The translations under genes and the position numbers were made by a program. Below, in pieces: positions 34,135-41,693 of a stretch of 64,000 nt of DNA. The DNA is from Bacteroidales bacterium (lineage in GTDB: Bacteria > Bacteroidota > Bacteroidia > Bacteroidales > F082), in contig JAEFAE010000001.1 of assembly GCA_016291135.1 (NCBI GenBank), positions 62,001 through 126,000 on the forward strand. Reading direction: 5' to 3'. Below the pieces are notes generated by a model. It saw only the letters and a list, made by a program, of their open reading frames with translations. It ran no database searches and was not told the DNA's origin. Each line of letters begins with the position of its first letter. Positions within the stretch are counted from its first letter, which is position 1.

Positions 34135-35116
34135 GGCTGGGAGCCTCCTTCTCCTGGGCTTGTTCCTGGGCCTTCATGGCCTGGTAATGGGCATAGCTGC
34201 CGTTCACAAAATCCGTCATGTCGTTCATGGCATTGTCGTTCTCCAACGAAGAGGCCGAATATTTGGCGAACTTCACCAGGTCGGACAATCCCATCGTATC
34301 TTTCAATTTACCATATAACCGTTCATCGAAATGCAACTCCTTGACTTCTTCCAGAATCGTATCGGTGGTCATCTCCACGGCATTGACCTGGAACTGTCCC
34401 TCAATGTATTCACGGGCGATGTCGGACAATCCGGAGTAATACTCCTTCACCTTGCCCACCTGCCACAGCTTCTGTTGGCGCAACTGCTCCAAGTCGCCGA
34501 TGGCCTTGGTGTAAGGCGGGACGACCGGACCCTTGACAGGTTGCCCATCCACTAGCACGCGAGGCTGACGTCGACGGAGGTACAGCCACAGGCCGAGACC
34601 GGCCAGCACCAACAGCAAGGCACCCAACAGCCAGGGGAACAGCTCTTTCATGGAGACCGGCTTGGCAACCGGCGGCACCACAGGACGAAACGCCTGCGTG
34701 GTATCGACCGTGATGGTGGTGACATAGAGGTCCACCGGATCCGTAAAGGCTTTCATCCGCATCGGGTCGTCGGCAGAACGGGCATAGACAAGATCCACGG
34801 AAGGGACCTGAACCGCACCCGTGTCGAAGGTCATCAAGGTCAGCTCCTGCTGTACGATGATGTTGCTGTCGGCATCGGCCGTCCGAACCACATCGCCCCG
34901 TTTGAGGATGTCGATCTGCTCCGAAAGGGTGTCGCGCGAAAAGTCGTTCCATTCCACATAATAGCCGTAGGGCACCTTCATCGTCAAGTCGAGGGAGAAG
35001 GGCTTGCCCACGGCGACCGTGGTTTCCTTGACCTGGGCCGAGACCTCGACTTCCTGTGCCGAAGCCGTCGCCACCCATCCCAAGAGCACTACGATCATCA
35101 AAATCCATCTTTTCAT
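34127..35116 (-). CDS. Bat-operon exported/membrane protein upstream of BatA
   Basis: A 329-residue protein with a signal peptide (MKRWILMIVVLLGWVATASA, cleavage after SAQ), a periplasmic beta-rich domain (residues 21-165) and one membrane helix (about 170-192, LFPWLLGALLLVLAGLGLWLY). A cytoplasmic helical tail contains LWQVGKVKEYYSGLSDIAREYIEGQF. The position between DUF58 and BatA and the single central helix are typical of this slot in Bacteroidota bat operons; the tail resembles DUF4381-like proteins. No enzymatic motif is seen. The ATG at 35116 is chosen because it begins a clean signal peptide; it overlaps the DUF58 gene by ATGA. Confidence 0.82.
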   Translation of the reverse strand: MKRWILMIVVLLGWVATASAQEVEVSAQVKETTVAVGKPFSLDLTMKVPYGYYVEWNDFSRDTLSEQIDILKRGDVVRTADADSNIIVQQELTLMTFDTGAVQVPSVDLVYARSADDPMRMKAFTDPVDLYVTTITVDTTQAFRPVVPPVAKPVSMKELFPWLLGALLLVLAGLGLWLYLRRRQPRVLVDGQPVKGPVVPPYTKAIGDLEQLRQQKLWQVGKVKEYYSGLSDIAREYIEGQFQVNAVEMTTDTILEEVKELHFDERLYGKLKDTMGLSDLVKFAKYSASSLENDNAMNDMTDFVNGSYAHYQAMKAQEQAQEKEAPSHV

Positions 35117-35991
35117 CGTCTTGATCCTCTCTTCTTGAAAAGTTGCATCAATGGTTTCACATAATCCTCGTCGGTATAGATCAGCGTGTTGTCGACGCCC
35201 TGCATCGTAAAGAGCCGGTTCAGTCGGGCCGCCTCTTGCAGGATCATGCTGCGATAGGCCTCGTGCCAAGCGCGGCTGGAGGTGTCCACCCAACGCTCGC
35301 GACCCGTCTCGGCATCCTTGAACTTCACCAAACCCACCTTGGGGATCTCCATCTCACGTCGGTCGGTGATGCGCAAGGCCACCAGGTCGTGCTTGTTGGC
35401 GGCGATCCGGAGTTCCTGCTCGAAATCCTTTGCGGTCATGAAATCGGAGATCAAAAAGGCCGTGGTCCGCCGTTTGATGGCGGAGGTGAGGAAACGGAGT
35501 CCCTCGCCGATGTCGGTGCCGCGTTCTTCCGGCTTGAAGTCGACAATCTCGCGGATGATGCGGAGGATATGGGAACTCCCTTTCTTGGGCGGGATGAACT
35601 TCTCCACCTTGCTGCTGAAGAAAATGACCCCCACCTTGTCGTTGTTTTGGATGGCGGAAAACGCCAACACGGCCGCCAACTCGGCAGTCAGGTCGCGTTT
35701 CGACTGTTCGAGCGAGCCGAAGTCGTTGGAACCCGACACGTCGATGAGCAACATCACCGTCATCTCACGCTCTTCCTCGAAGACCTTCACGAAAGGCCGG
35801 TTGAAGCGGGCGGTCACATTCCAGTCGATGTTGCGGATGTCGTCGCCATACTGGTATTCGCGCACCTCGCTGAAGGTCATACCCCGTCCCTTGAAGGCAC
35901 TGTGGTACTGACCCGAGAAGATGTGGTTCGACAGTCCTCGCGTCTTGATCTCGATTTTCTTGACCTTTTTGAAAATGTCGTTTGCTTCCAT
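35113..35991 (-). CDS. DUF58 / VWA-like protein of the Bat operon
   Basis: A 292-residue cytosolic protein. It opens with MEANDIFKKVKKIEIKTRGL and has the DUF58 signature FSEVREYQYGDDIRNIDWNVTAR (about residues 40-62). A VWA-like fold follows with LLIDVSGSNDFGS in place of the MIDAS first loop, and then TTAFLISDFMTA. It is the usual partner of MoxR ATPases. It begins 32 bases after moxR and overlaps the next gene by 4 bases. Confidence 0.9.
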   Translation of the reverse strand: MEANDIFKKVKKIEIKTRGLSNHIFSGQYHSAFKGRGMTFSEVREYQYGDDIRNIDWNVTARFNRPFVKVFEEEREMTVMLLIDVSGSNDFGSLEQSKRDLTAELAAVLAFSAIQNNDKVGVIFFSSKVEKFIPPKKGSSHILRIIREIVDFKPEERGTDIGEGLRFLTSAIKRRTTAFLISDFMTAKDFEQELRIAANKHDLVALRITDRREMEIPKVGLVKFKDAETGRERWVDTSSRAWHEAYRSMILQEAARLNRLFTMQGVDNTLIYTDEDYVKPLMQLFKKRGSRR

Positions 35992-36023
35992 TTTACAACG
36001 CTAGCATTCCCAAGGGATTCGGT

Positions 36024-37016
36024 TTACGGAACCTCAACCGTATTCAGGATTTCGTTGATGATCTCTTCGGTGGTCACATTCTCCGCCTCTGCCTCGTAGG
36101 TCAGGCCGATACGGTGACGCAGCACATCGTGGGCGACGGCACGGACATCCTCGGGGATGACATAGCCGCGGCGCTTGATGAAGGCGTATGCCTTGGCGGC
36201 CAGGGCCAGGTTGATGGTGGCACGGGGCGAACCACCGTAGCTGATCATGTTGGTGAATTTCTTCAGCTTGTAGTCGGACGGGAAACGGGAGGCAAACACG
36301 ATGTCGGTGATGTAGTTCTCGATCTTCTCGTCGAGATAGATCTCACGGCACACCTCACGGGCACGCAGGATGTCTTCCGGCTTGATCACCGCGTTGATCT
36401 TGGCGACCGCGTTGCCGATGTTCTGACGGAGGATCAGTTTCTCTTCTTCCTTCTTGGGATAGTTGATCACCACCTTGAGCATGAAACGGTCCACCTGGGC
36501 TTCCGGCAACGGATAGGTACCCTCTTGTTCGATGGGGTTCTGGGTAGCCATCACCAGGAAGGGATCCGGCAGCTGGAACGTCTCTTCGCCGATGGTCACC
36601 TGATGTTCCTGCATGGCCTCGAGCAGGGCGCTCTGCACCTTGGCAGGGGAACGGTTGATCTCATCGGCAAGGATGAAGTTGGCGAAGATGGGGCCGCGAC
36701 GGACCACAAACTCCTCGTTCTTCTGGCTATAGATCATGGTGCCGATCAAGTCGGCCGGCAACAGGTCAGGAGTGAATTGGATTCGGGCGAAGTCGGCGTC
36801 GATGGCCTGGGCCAACGATTTGATGGCGAGGGTCTTGGCCAGTCCCGGAACGCCCTCAAGGAGGATGTGGCCGTTGGCCAGCAGACCGATCAGCAGTCGT
36901 TCGGTCATCTGTTTCTGTCCGACGATGACCTTGTTCATCTCCAGGTTGATCAAATCCAAAAACTGGCTCTCACGCTGGATTTTCTCGTTCAATTCACGAA
37001 TGTCAGTCTCTATCAT
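36024..37016 (-). CDS. MoxR-family AAA+ ATPase
   Basis: The 330-residue first gene of the bat operon, proposed to act as a chaperone for VWA proteins. Visible motifs are the Walker A variant LLEGVPGLAKTLAIKSLA near residue 53, Walker B FILADEINRSPAKVQSALLEAM near 110, sensor 1 LVMATQNPIEQEGTYPLPEAQ near 150, and the C-terminal lid domain. The GVPGLAKT P-loop is the MoxR form. The promoter at 37092-37099 lies 76 bases upstream with a hairpin in the leader. Confidence 0.95.
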   Translation of the reverse strand: MIETDIRELNEKIQRESQFLDLINLEMNKVIVGQKQMTERLLIGLLANGHILLEGVPGLAKTLAIKSLAQAIDADFARIQFTPDLLPADLIGTMIYSQKNEEFVVRRGPIFANFILADEINRSPAKVQSALLEAMQEHQVTIGEETFQLPDPFLVMATQNPIEQEGTYPLPEAQVDRFMLKVVINYPKKEEEKLILRQNIGNAVAKINAVIKPEDILRAREVCREIYLDEKIENYITDIVFASRFPSDYKLKKFTNMISYGGSPRATINLALAAKAYAFIKRRGYVIPEDVRAVAHDVLRHRIGLTYEAEAENVTTEEIINEILNTVEVP

Positions 37017-37054
37017 TTTGTCAGTTGTTTAGTTGTTCAAGTATTACAGTGATT

Positions 37055-37074
37055 CCGCCGTCTGGGGACGGCGG
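37055..37074. other. Hairpin in the 5' leader of the MoxR/bat operon
   Basis: CCGCCGTC and GACGGCGG form an 8-bp stem with a four-base loop, inside the ~65-base leader that runs from the -7 element at 37092-37099 to the ATG at 37016. There is no T run, so it is not a plain terminator for either direction. Confidence 0.5.
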
Positions 37075-37091
37075 CCCCGTCAAAAAGCGTG

Positions 37092-37099
37092 CAAAAATA
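37092..37099 (-). promoter_or_regulatory. Bacteroidota -7 element for the MoxR/bat operon
   Basis: On the minus strand this reads TATTTTTG, a perfect match. It is the only good match in the gap upstream of moxR and presumably drives all eight bat genes. Confidence 0.6.
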
Positions 37100-37153
37100 C
37101 CGCTTTGTCAGGAAAAATAACTCCTATTTAATTATTTTATTGCAGGACTTTCT

Positions 37154-37161
37154 TAATTTTG
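37154..37161 (+). promoter_or_regulatory. Bacteroidota -7 element for lysC
   Basis: TAATTTTG, a perfect match, 22 bases before the ATG at 37184. Confidence 0.55.
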
Positions 37162-37183
37162 TGCGTCTATCTACGAAAAGCAA

Positions 37184-38473
37184 ATGATTAAGAAGATCTA
37201 TAAATTCGGCGGCGCCTCGGTGAAGGACGGCAACGCCGTCCGCAACCTCAAGAACATCGTGGCGGCGCACAAGGACGAAGACATCTTCCTGGTGGTGTCG
37301 GCCATGGGAAAGACCACCAACATGCTGGAGAAAGCCCTGAAGGATTTCCGCGAGCATGAGGGCGCATTGGGCATCGAAGCCCTCGGCGAAGTCATGGACT
37401 ATCACGAGCGCATCATCCTCGACCTCTTCGACAACAACCAGCAACACCCGGTCATCGAGTCGGTCTCGAGCCTCTTCATCGAGCTTTGGGAAAAGCTCCA
37501 AAACACCGACCAGCCCTACGACTACCAATACGACCAGACGGTGAGTTACGGGGAGCTGATCTCCACCACCATCATCCAGGAGTACCTCAACCACTGCGAC
37601 GTGCCCTGCCGTTGGCTGGATGCCAGAAAATACGTGCTGACCGATGACCGCTTCCGTTCCGCCTCCCCCGATTGGGACGAAACCAGACTGAAGATCAGCA
37701 AGTTGAACGATGAGCATATCCACGGCATCGTATGCATCACCCAAGGTTTTATCGGGGCCACCGTCGATGGCAAGCACACCGTCACGTTGGGCCGCGAAGG
37801 CTCCGACTACACTGCGGCCATCTTCGCCAATTGCCTCGATGCCGAGGAAGTCACCATCTGGAAAGACGTGGACGGCCTGCTCAACGCCGACCCGAAACGC
37901 TTCGGGGAGACGGTCCAACTGCCGCACATCACCTACTCCGAAGCCATCGAGCTCGCCTTCTACGGAGCCTCCATCATCCACCCCAAGACCCTCAAGCCGC
38001 TACAAAACAAGGGCATCCCCCTCAAGGTACAGTCGTTCCTCCATCCCGAGCACATGCCTTCCCTCATCGACGGGAAAGCCGATCGGAACATCGGAAGGGT
38101 CCCCTCCTATATCGTCAAGGACAACCAGACGCTGGTCTCCATCTCGCCGCGGGACTATTCGTTCATGAATGAGCACAACTTACGGCTGATCTTCGCCGCC
38201 TGCGACGAGCTGAACCTCCACGCCAACGTCATCCAGACCTCGGCCTTGATGCTTTCGTTCTGCTTCGACCACGACGACCTGAAACTGAAAGGCCTCATCG
38301 GATCGCTCCGTGAGACCTTCACCGTGAAATACAACAAGGGGCTGACCCTGTTTACGATCCGGCATTACGACAACGCCTACACCATGGGCGACCGCTTTCT
38401 CGAAGGGAAGAAAATCCTCCTCAAGCAAAGCAGCCGAAGCACCTTGCAATATGTTGTGGGATCACCTCAATAG
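37184..38473 (+). CDS. lysC: Aspartate kinase (monofunctional)
   Basis: Phosphorylates aspartate at the head of the lysine/threonine/methionine/DAP pathway. The 429-residue protein begins KIYKFGGASVKDGNAVRNL, the Bacteroidota form of the kinase motif. It continues with TLGREGSDYTAAIFANCLDA (aspartate binding, near residue 200) and IWKDVDGLLNADPKRF. The C-terminal 130 residues form ACT regulatory domains (NQTLVSISPRDYSFMNEHNL), so feedback inhibition is likely. There is no homoserine dehydrogenase fusion. The last 7 bases overlap the converging small gene. Confidence 0.94.
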   Translation: MIKKIYKFGGASVKDGNAVRNLKNIVAAHKDEDIFLVVSAMGKTTNMLEKALKDFREHEGALGIEALGEVMDYHERIILDLFDNNQQHPVIESVSSLFIELWEKLQNTDQPYDYQYDQTVSYGELISTTIIQEYLNHCDVPCRWLDARKYVLTDDRFRSASPDWDETRLKISKLNDEHIHGIVCITQGFIGATVDGKHTVTLGREGSDYTAAIFANCLDAEEVTIWKDVDGLLNADPKRFGETVQLPHITYSEAIELAFYGASIIHPKTLKPLQNKGIPLKVQSFLHPEHMPSLIDGKADRNIGRVPSYIVKDNQTLVSISPRDYSFMNEHNLRLIFAACDELNLHANVIQTSALMLSFCFDHDDLKLKGLIGSLRETFTVKYNKGLTLFTIRHYDNAYTMGDRFLEGKKILLKQSSRSTLQYVVGSPQ

Positions 38474-38889
38474 TCCCACTTGTCGTATTTGAGCTTGGCG
38501 TTTGCCGCCTTTCGCTCGGCGTTGACGGCTTCGTATTTCGAGGCATCGACATTGCCTGAACCTTTCTTGCCGGCGTTCTTGTCCTTGGCGGCCTGTTGTT
38601 CTTTTTCAAGCTTCTCCTGCTCCTCGTTCAAGGCTTCATTGGCATCCTTGACGGCTTGGTTGATGGAGTCGAGCTGGGCAGCCTGCTTTTCAATCTCCTT
38701 TTCGGCCGCCTCTTCGATGGTTTGGGAGATTTTTTCCGATTGTTTGTCGATCTCTTTCTGAACGGCCTTCTCTACCCCTTTTTCAACGCCTTTTTTTACG
38801 GCTCTTCCAATGATGCCGCCCAATTGGGCATATGACGGGACCACGGCGACAGCGAACAGGATCGCAATCAATGCTACTATCTTTTTCAT
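38467..38889 (-). CDS. Small exported helical protein
   Basis: A 140-residue protein with a signal peptide (MKKIVALIAILFAVAVVPSY, cleavage after YAQ). The mature part is highly charged and helical, with a GVEKGVEKAVQKEIDKQSEK coiled coil (residues 30-105), and has no cysteine. The start LGGIIGRAVKKG could be a short amphipathic segment. No family is recognised. It lies 19 bases after the following exported-protein gene in the same direction and is probably cotranscribed. Confidence 0.75.
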   Translation of the reverse strand: MKKIVALIAILFAVAVVPSYAQLGGIIGRAVKKGVEKGVEKAVQKEIDKQSEKISQTIEEAAEKEIEKQAAQLDSINQAVKDANEALNEEQEKLEKEQQAAKDKNAGKKGSGNVDASKYEAVNAERKAANAKLKYDKWDY

Positions 38890-38908
38890 CGTATGCTGGT
38901 TTTAATGG

Positions 38909-39544
38909 TTATTTTTTCATGGAGGTCAACACCGAAGAACTGAGGAGTTCGCCCTTGGAGTACGACTCCCTCTTGACCATGCCGATGCCACGGGCATACC
39001 ACATCTTGAGGGTAGTGGCACTTTTGATGCCCATCACACGGCCTTCGGAGGTCTGTTTGATTACATAACACTTGAAGGTGCCTGCCGGGGTGGTGATCTC
39101 TTCACGGTCAACCACCTCGTTCTCGGTGACCGTGCTCTTCACGCGGAAGCCGCCCAGGTCAACGATCATCTCTCCCAGCGGCAGCTGGTAGCCCACGGCC
39201 AGTTGGTTGGGGATCCGCATCAGTTCCGGATCGGTGGCGGTCAGGTCGATGCTGCCCTGTCCCATGGAGATCATGGCACTGCCGTTACGCACCTCCATCG
39301 CGGTCTCCACCGTCGTTTTTTGGCCACCCGCATTCACCGTGGTTTCCACGGTGACGTCGTAATCCAAGTCGCCGACGATTTTCACATCCTTAAAGACCTC
39401 GACGGTCGTCCCCGTTTCCTTGCCCTTGGCATCATAGTCGGTGTAAGTCAACTCAGCCCCTTGGGTCACACAACAATAAGGGGCCTGTGCATGAACCTGG
39501 ACAAATCCTGCCATCAGCAGGAAGCATAAGAGTACTTTTTTCAT
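38909..39544 (-). CDS. Exported DUF3108/TapB-like protein
   Basis: A 211-residue periplasmic protein. The signal peptide is MKKVLLCFLLMAGFVQVHAQ. The mature part is beta-rich: GAELTYTDYDAKGKE, then YQLPLGEMIVDLGGF, then ITTPAGTFKCYVIKQTSEG, then KMWYARGIGMVKRESYSKG. The last two strings are typical of DUF3108-like lipocalin-related proteins found in Bacteroidota. The ligand is unknown. Its promoter is at 39601-39608. Confidence 0.75.
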   Translation of the reverse strand: MKKVLLCFLLMAGFVQVHAQAPYCCVTQGAELTYTDYDAKGKETGTTVEVFKDVKIVGDLDYDVTVETTVNAGGQKTTVETAMEVRNGSAMISMGQGSIDLTATDPELMRIPNQLAVGYQLPLGEMIVDLGGFRVKSTVTENEVVDREEITTPAGTFKCYVIKQTSEGRVMGIKSATTLKMWYARGIGMVKRESYSKGELLSSSVLTSMKK

Positions 39545-39600
39545 GTTGGTAGGTTGTATTGGTTTCTAATTCCTTTGTTATCAGCTTTATTAACAAAATT

Positions 39601-39608
39601 CAAAAATA
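39601..39608 (-). promoter_or_regulatory. Bacteroidota -7 element for the DUF3108-like gene
   Basis: On the minus strand this reads TATTTTTG, a perfect match, about 57 bases upstream of the ATG at 39544. Confidence 0.5.
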
Positions 39609-39648
39609 CAAAAAAAATAACAATCGCAACAATCATTCCAAAAAAATG

Positions 39649-39656
39649 TACTTTTG
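39649..39656 (+). promoter_or_regulatory. Bacteroidota -7 element for trmO, implying a near-leaderless mRNA
   Basis: TACTTTTG ends only 5 bases before the ATG at 39662. With the usual start site a few bases after this element, the transcript would begin at or just before the ATG. Confidence 0.55.
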
Positions 39657-39661
39657 TGCCC

Positions 39662-40345
39662 ATGAAGGTCATCGCACACATCCATACCGCTTTCCCGACG
39701 AAATTCGGGATCCCCCGTCAAAGCGGCATCATCGAGACGCTCCAAGGAACCATTGTGTTTGAGCCGGAATACCGCGTCCCCGAGGCGGTCCGGGGCTTGG
39801 AAGGGTTTTCGCACCTCTGGCTGATCTGGGAGTTCTCGGAAGCCAAGCGCGACACATGGTCGCCCACGGTGCGTCCTCCCCGACTGGGCGGAAACACCCG
39901 AATGGGCGTCTTCGCCACCCGCTCGCCCTTCCGACCCAATCCCATCGGGCTCTCCTCGGTGAAGCTGGAAACGATTGAAACCGACCCGAACCTCGGTCCC
40001 GTGCTCCACGTCAGCGGGGCCGACCTGATGGACGACACGCCGATCTACGACATCAAGCCCTACATCGCCTACACCGACAGCCATCCCGAGGCCGTATGCG
40101 GCTTTGCCAACAAACCGGCGGAACAACTGCTGGAAGTGGATTGCCCGACCATACTGCTGCAACAGGTCGACATAAGCCTGCGCGACAGTCTCCTTGCCGT
40201 GCTGGCACACGACCCGCGCCCCCAATACCAAGACGATCCCGAACGGGTGTATGGCATGGCATTTGGCCCATACGAAGTGAGGTTCAAAGTCAACGACCTG
40301 AACCTCACCGTTTTGGAAATCACGAAAACCGCCGATTCTATTTGA
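39662..40345 (+). CDS. trmO: tRNA (adenine37-N6)-methyltransferase TrmO (TsaA)
   Basis: Adds a methyl group to t6A37 in tRNA-Thr. The 227-residue protein opens MKVIAHIHTAFPTKFGIPRQ and has the UPF0066/TsaA signatures FEPEYRVPEAVRGLEGFSHL, then RMGVFATRSPFRPNPIGLSS (the SAM-binding loop), then LMDDTPIYDIKPYIAYTD. A short C-terminal domain follows. The ATG at 39662 is the family start; the frame upstream lies in the promoter. The last 8 bases overlap the converging Omp28-type gene. Confidence 0.93.
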   Translation: MKVIAHIHTAFPTKFGIPRQSGIIETLQGTIVFEPEYRVPEAVRGLEGFSHLWLIWEFSEAKRDTWSPTVRPPRLGGNTRMGVFATRSPFRPNPIGLSSVKLETIETDPNLGPVLHVSGADLMDDTPIYDIKPYIAYTDSHPEAVCGFANKPAEQLLEVDCPTILLQQVDISLRDSLLAVLAHDPRPQYQDDPERVYGMAFGPYEVRFKVNDLNLTVLEITKTADSI

Positions 40346-41678
40346 TCTTCGTCACCGCCGTCTGCAGGATCTTGTCTCCCTGGGTCTTTTCATAAACATA
40401 GACCATCAGGTAGCATTCGTCCGCATTGTAGGCGGCATCGAGTTCGGTGTCGTAGCTGAAATGGAAGGTGTCGTCAGGATCGACATGGCTATCTTCGAAG
40501 GCATCCCCGTAGGCACCGTTGAGGGTGCCACGGAACACATTGCGGAAATCATATTCCTTGTCGATGCCACTCGGCGTGGTCTGCCAACCCACGATATGGT
40601 CTTCGACCAGGCAAGCCGTGATGTAAAACTGTCCATCCAACGCCACCAGCGGCAAGACGCGCACGCCCACGTCCAGACGACGGCTAGCCTCGTCATAGCG
40701 AGGTGTCAACACGATCTCGAACGTCTGTTCCTCTTGCAAAGCAGCCGCCACGGGAGCGTCGATTTGCTCGACAAACAAGGTGTTCCCCTCCGTCAGTGCG
40801 ACATGATCCACGGAGAACAAAGGATTGGAGTTGTTGTTGTTGTACCAAGCCGTACCCTCATCCGTAAGGAAATGCGGAAACTGTCCGGCGGGTTGGGCAA
40901 GATAGCCGGCATGGACGCTCATGATGAAGATATGGTCTTCATCCAGCTGGTGCTGCAGGTTATGGGCGTAATCGGCCGCTTCGGGGCAGTTGACGCAACG
41001 GGCACCCGTGAAGTCCTTGATCAGCACGGTCTTCCCTGTCAGCGTCACCACACCGTCATCGACGATGACCGTCACCGTATAAACGGCGGTGGTCCCGTTG
41101 GGGGCGCTCACGGTATAGGCCACCGGGGTGGTGAAGTCTTGGGCCTCGCCCGAAGCGGGGCTGACCGTGGCGCCTTCGGACACTTCGATGGTCGGAACCA
41201 GATGGGTGACGTCGGTACCCTCGGGCATATACACCAGCACGGTCTTGGCGACTTCATTGATCACGCCTTCCTCGCCGTCGATGACGAAGGAAAGGATGCT
41301 CTTTTCATTGTCCGCATCATGGACGACCGCCTCCACCTGATACTGAGCCGTCGTTCCGTTCTTGGCAGTGACGGTGTAGCAGACCGGTTCCGTGAAGTCT
41401 TGCGGCACGCCCGAGGCTGGCGTGATGGTGGCGTAGGTGGAAATGAGGATGGTGGGGGTCAGATGGCTCACGTCGGTGCCCTCGGGGAAATCCAGCCGCA
41501 CCGTCTTGGCATCCTCGTCCACCAGGCCCACAACGTCATACACTTCGAACAACAGGATCTTTTTTTCGTCTTCGGCCCCTTCGATAAAAGGTTCTTCCAG
41601 GACATCGCACGCCGGTATCAGCAGGGCAAGGGCAAACAGGGCAAAAACGGTTTTTATCAGTTTTTTCATGAGATTCAT
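40338..41678 (-). CDS. Lipoprotein with two Ig-like repeats and an Omp28-type domain
   Basis: A 446-residue lipoprotein (signal MKKLIKTVFALFALALLIPA with lipobox cysteine next; an in-frame ATG lies 9 bases upstream). Two similar ~85-residue beta domains follow at about 40-125 and 127-215; each carries EGTDV(S/T)HL and PASG(V/E)(P/A)QDFT motifs. The C-terminal 230 residues are Omp28-like: VLIKDFTGARCVNCPEAADY has a CxxC pair in a thioredoxin-like context, then IFIMSVHAGYLAQPAGQFP. Omp28 proteins are surface adhesins or redox-like lipoproteins; function here is not known. It is the third gene after tlpA-like and DUF6029. Confidence 0.85.
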   Translation of the reverse strand: MNLMKKLIKTVFALFALALLIPACDVLEEPFIEGAEDEKKILLFEVYDVVGLVDEDAKTVRLDFPEGTDVSHLTPTILISTYATITPASGVPQDFTEPVCYTVTAKNGTTAQYQVEAVVHDADNEKSILSFVIDGEEGVINEVAKTVLVYMPEGTDVTHLVPTIEVSEGATVSPASGEAQDFTTPVAYTVSAPNGTTAVYTVTVIVDDGVVTLTGKTVLIKDFTGARCVNCPEAADYAHNLQHQLDEDHIFIMSVHAGYLAQPAGQFPHFLTDEGTAWYNNNNSNPLFSVDHVALTEGNTLFVEQIDAPVAAALQEEQTFEIVLTPRYDEASRRLDVGVRVLPLVALDGQFYITACLVEDHIVGWQTTPSGIDKEYDFRNVFRGTLNGAYGDAFEDSHVDPDDTFHFSYDTELDAAYNADECYLMVYVYEKTQGDKILQTAVTKIK

Positions 41679-41693
41679 TTTTTGGAGTAAGGG

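Noticed and set aside
37184-37240. KFGGASV in aspartate kinase as a loss of the catalytic motif
   Set aside because: The T-to-A variant of KFGGTSV is, to my knowledge, usual in Bacteroidota aspartate kinases, and the rest of the active site is intact.
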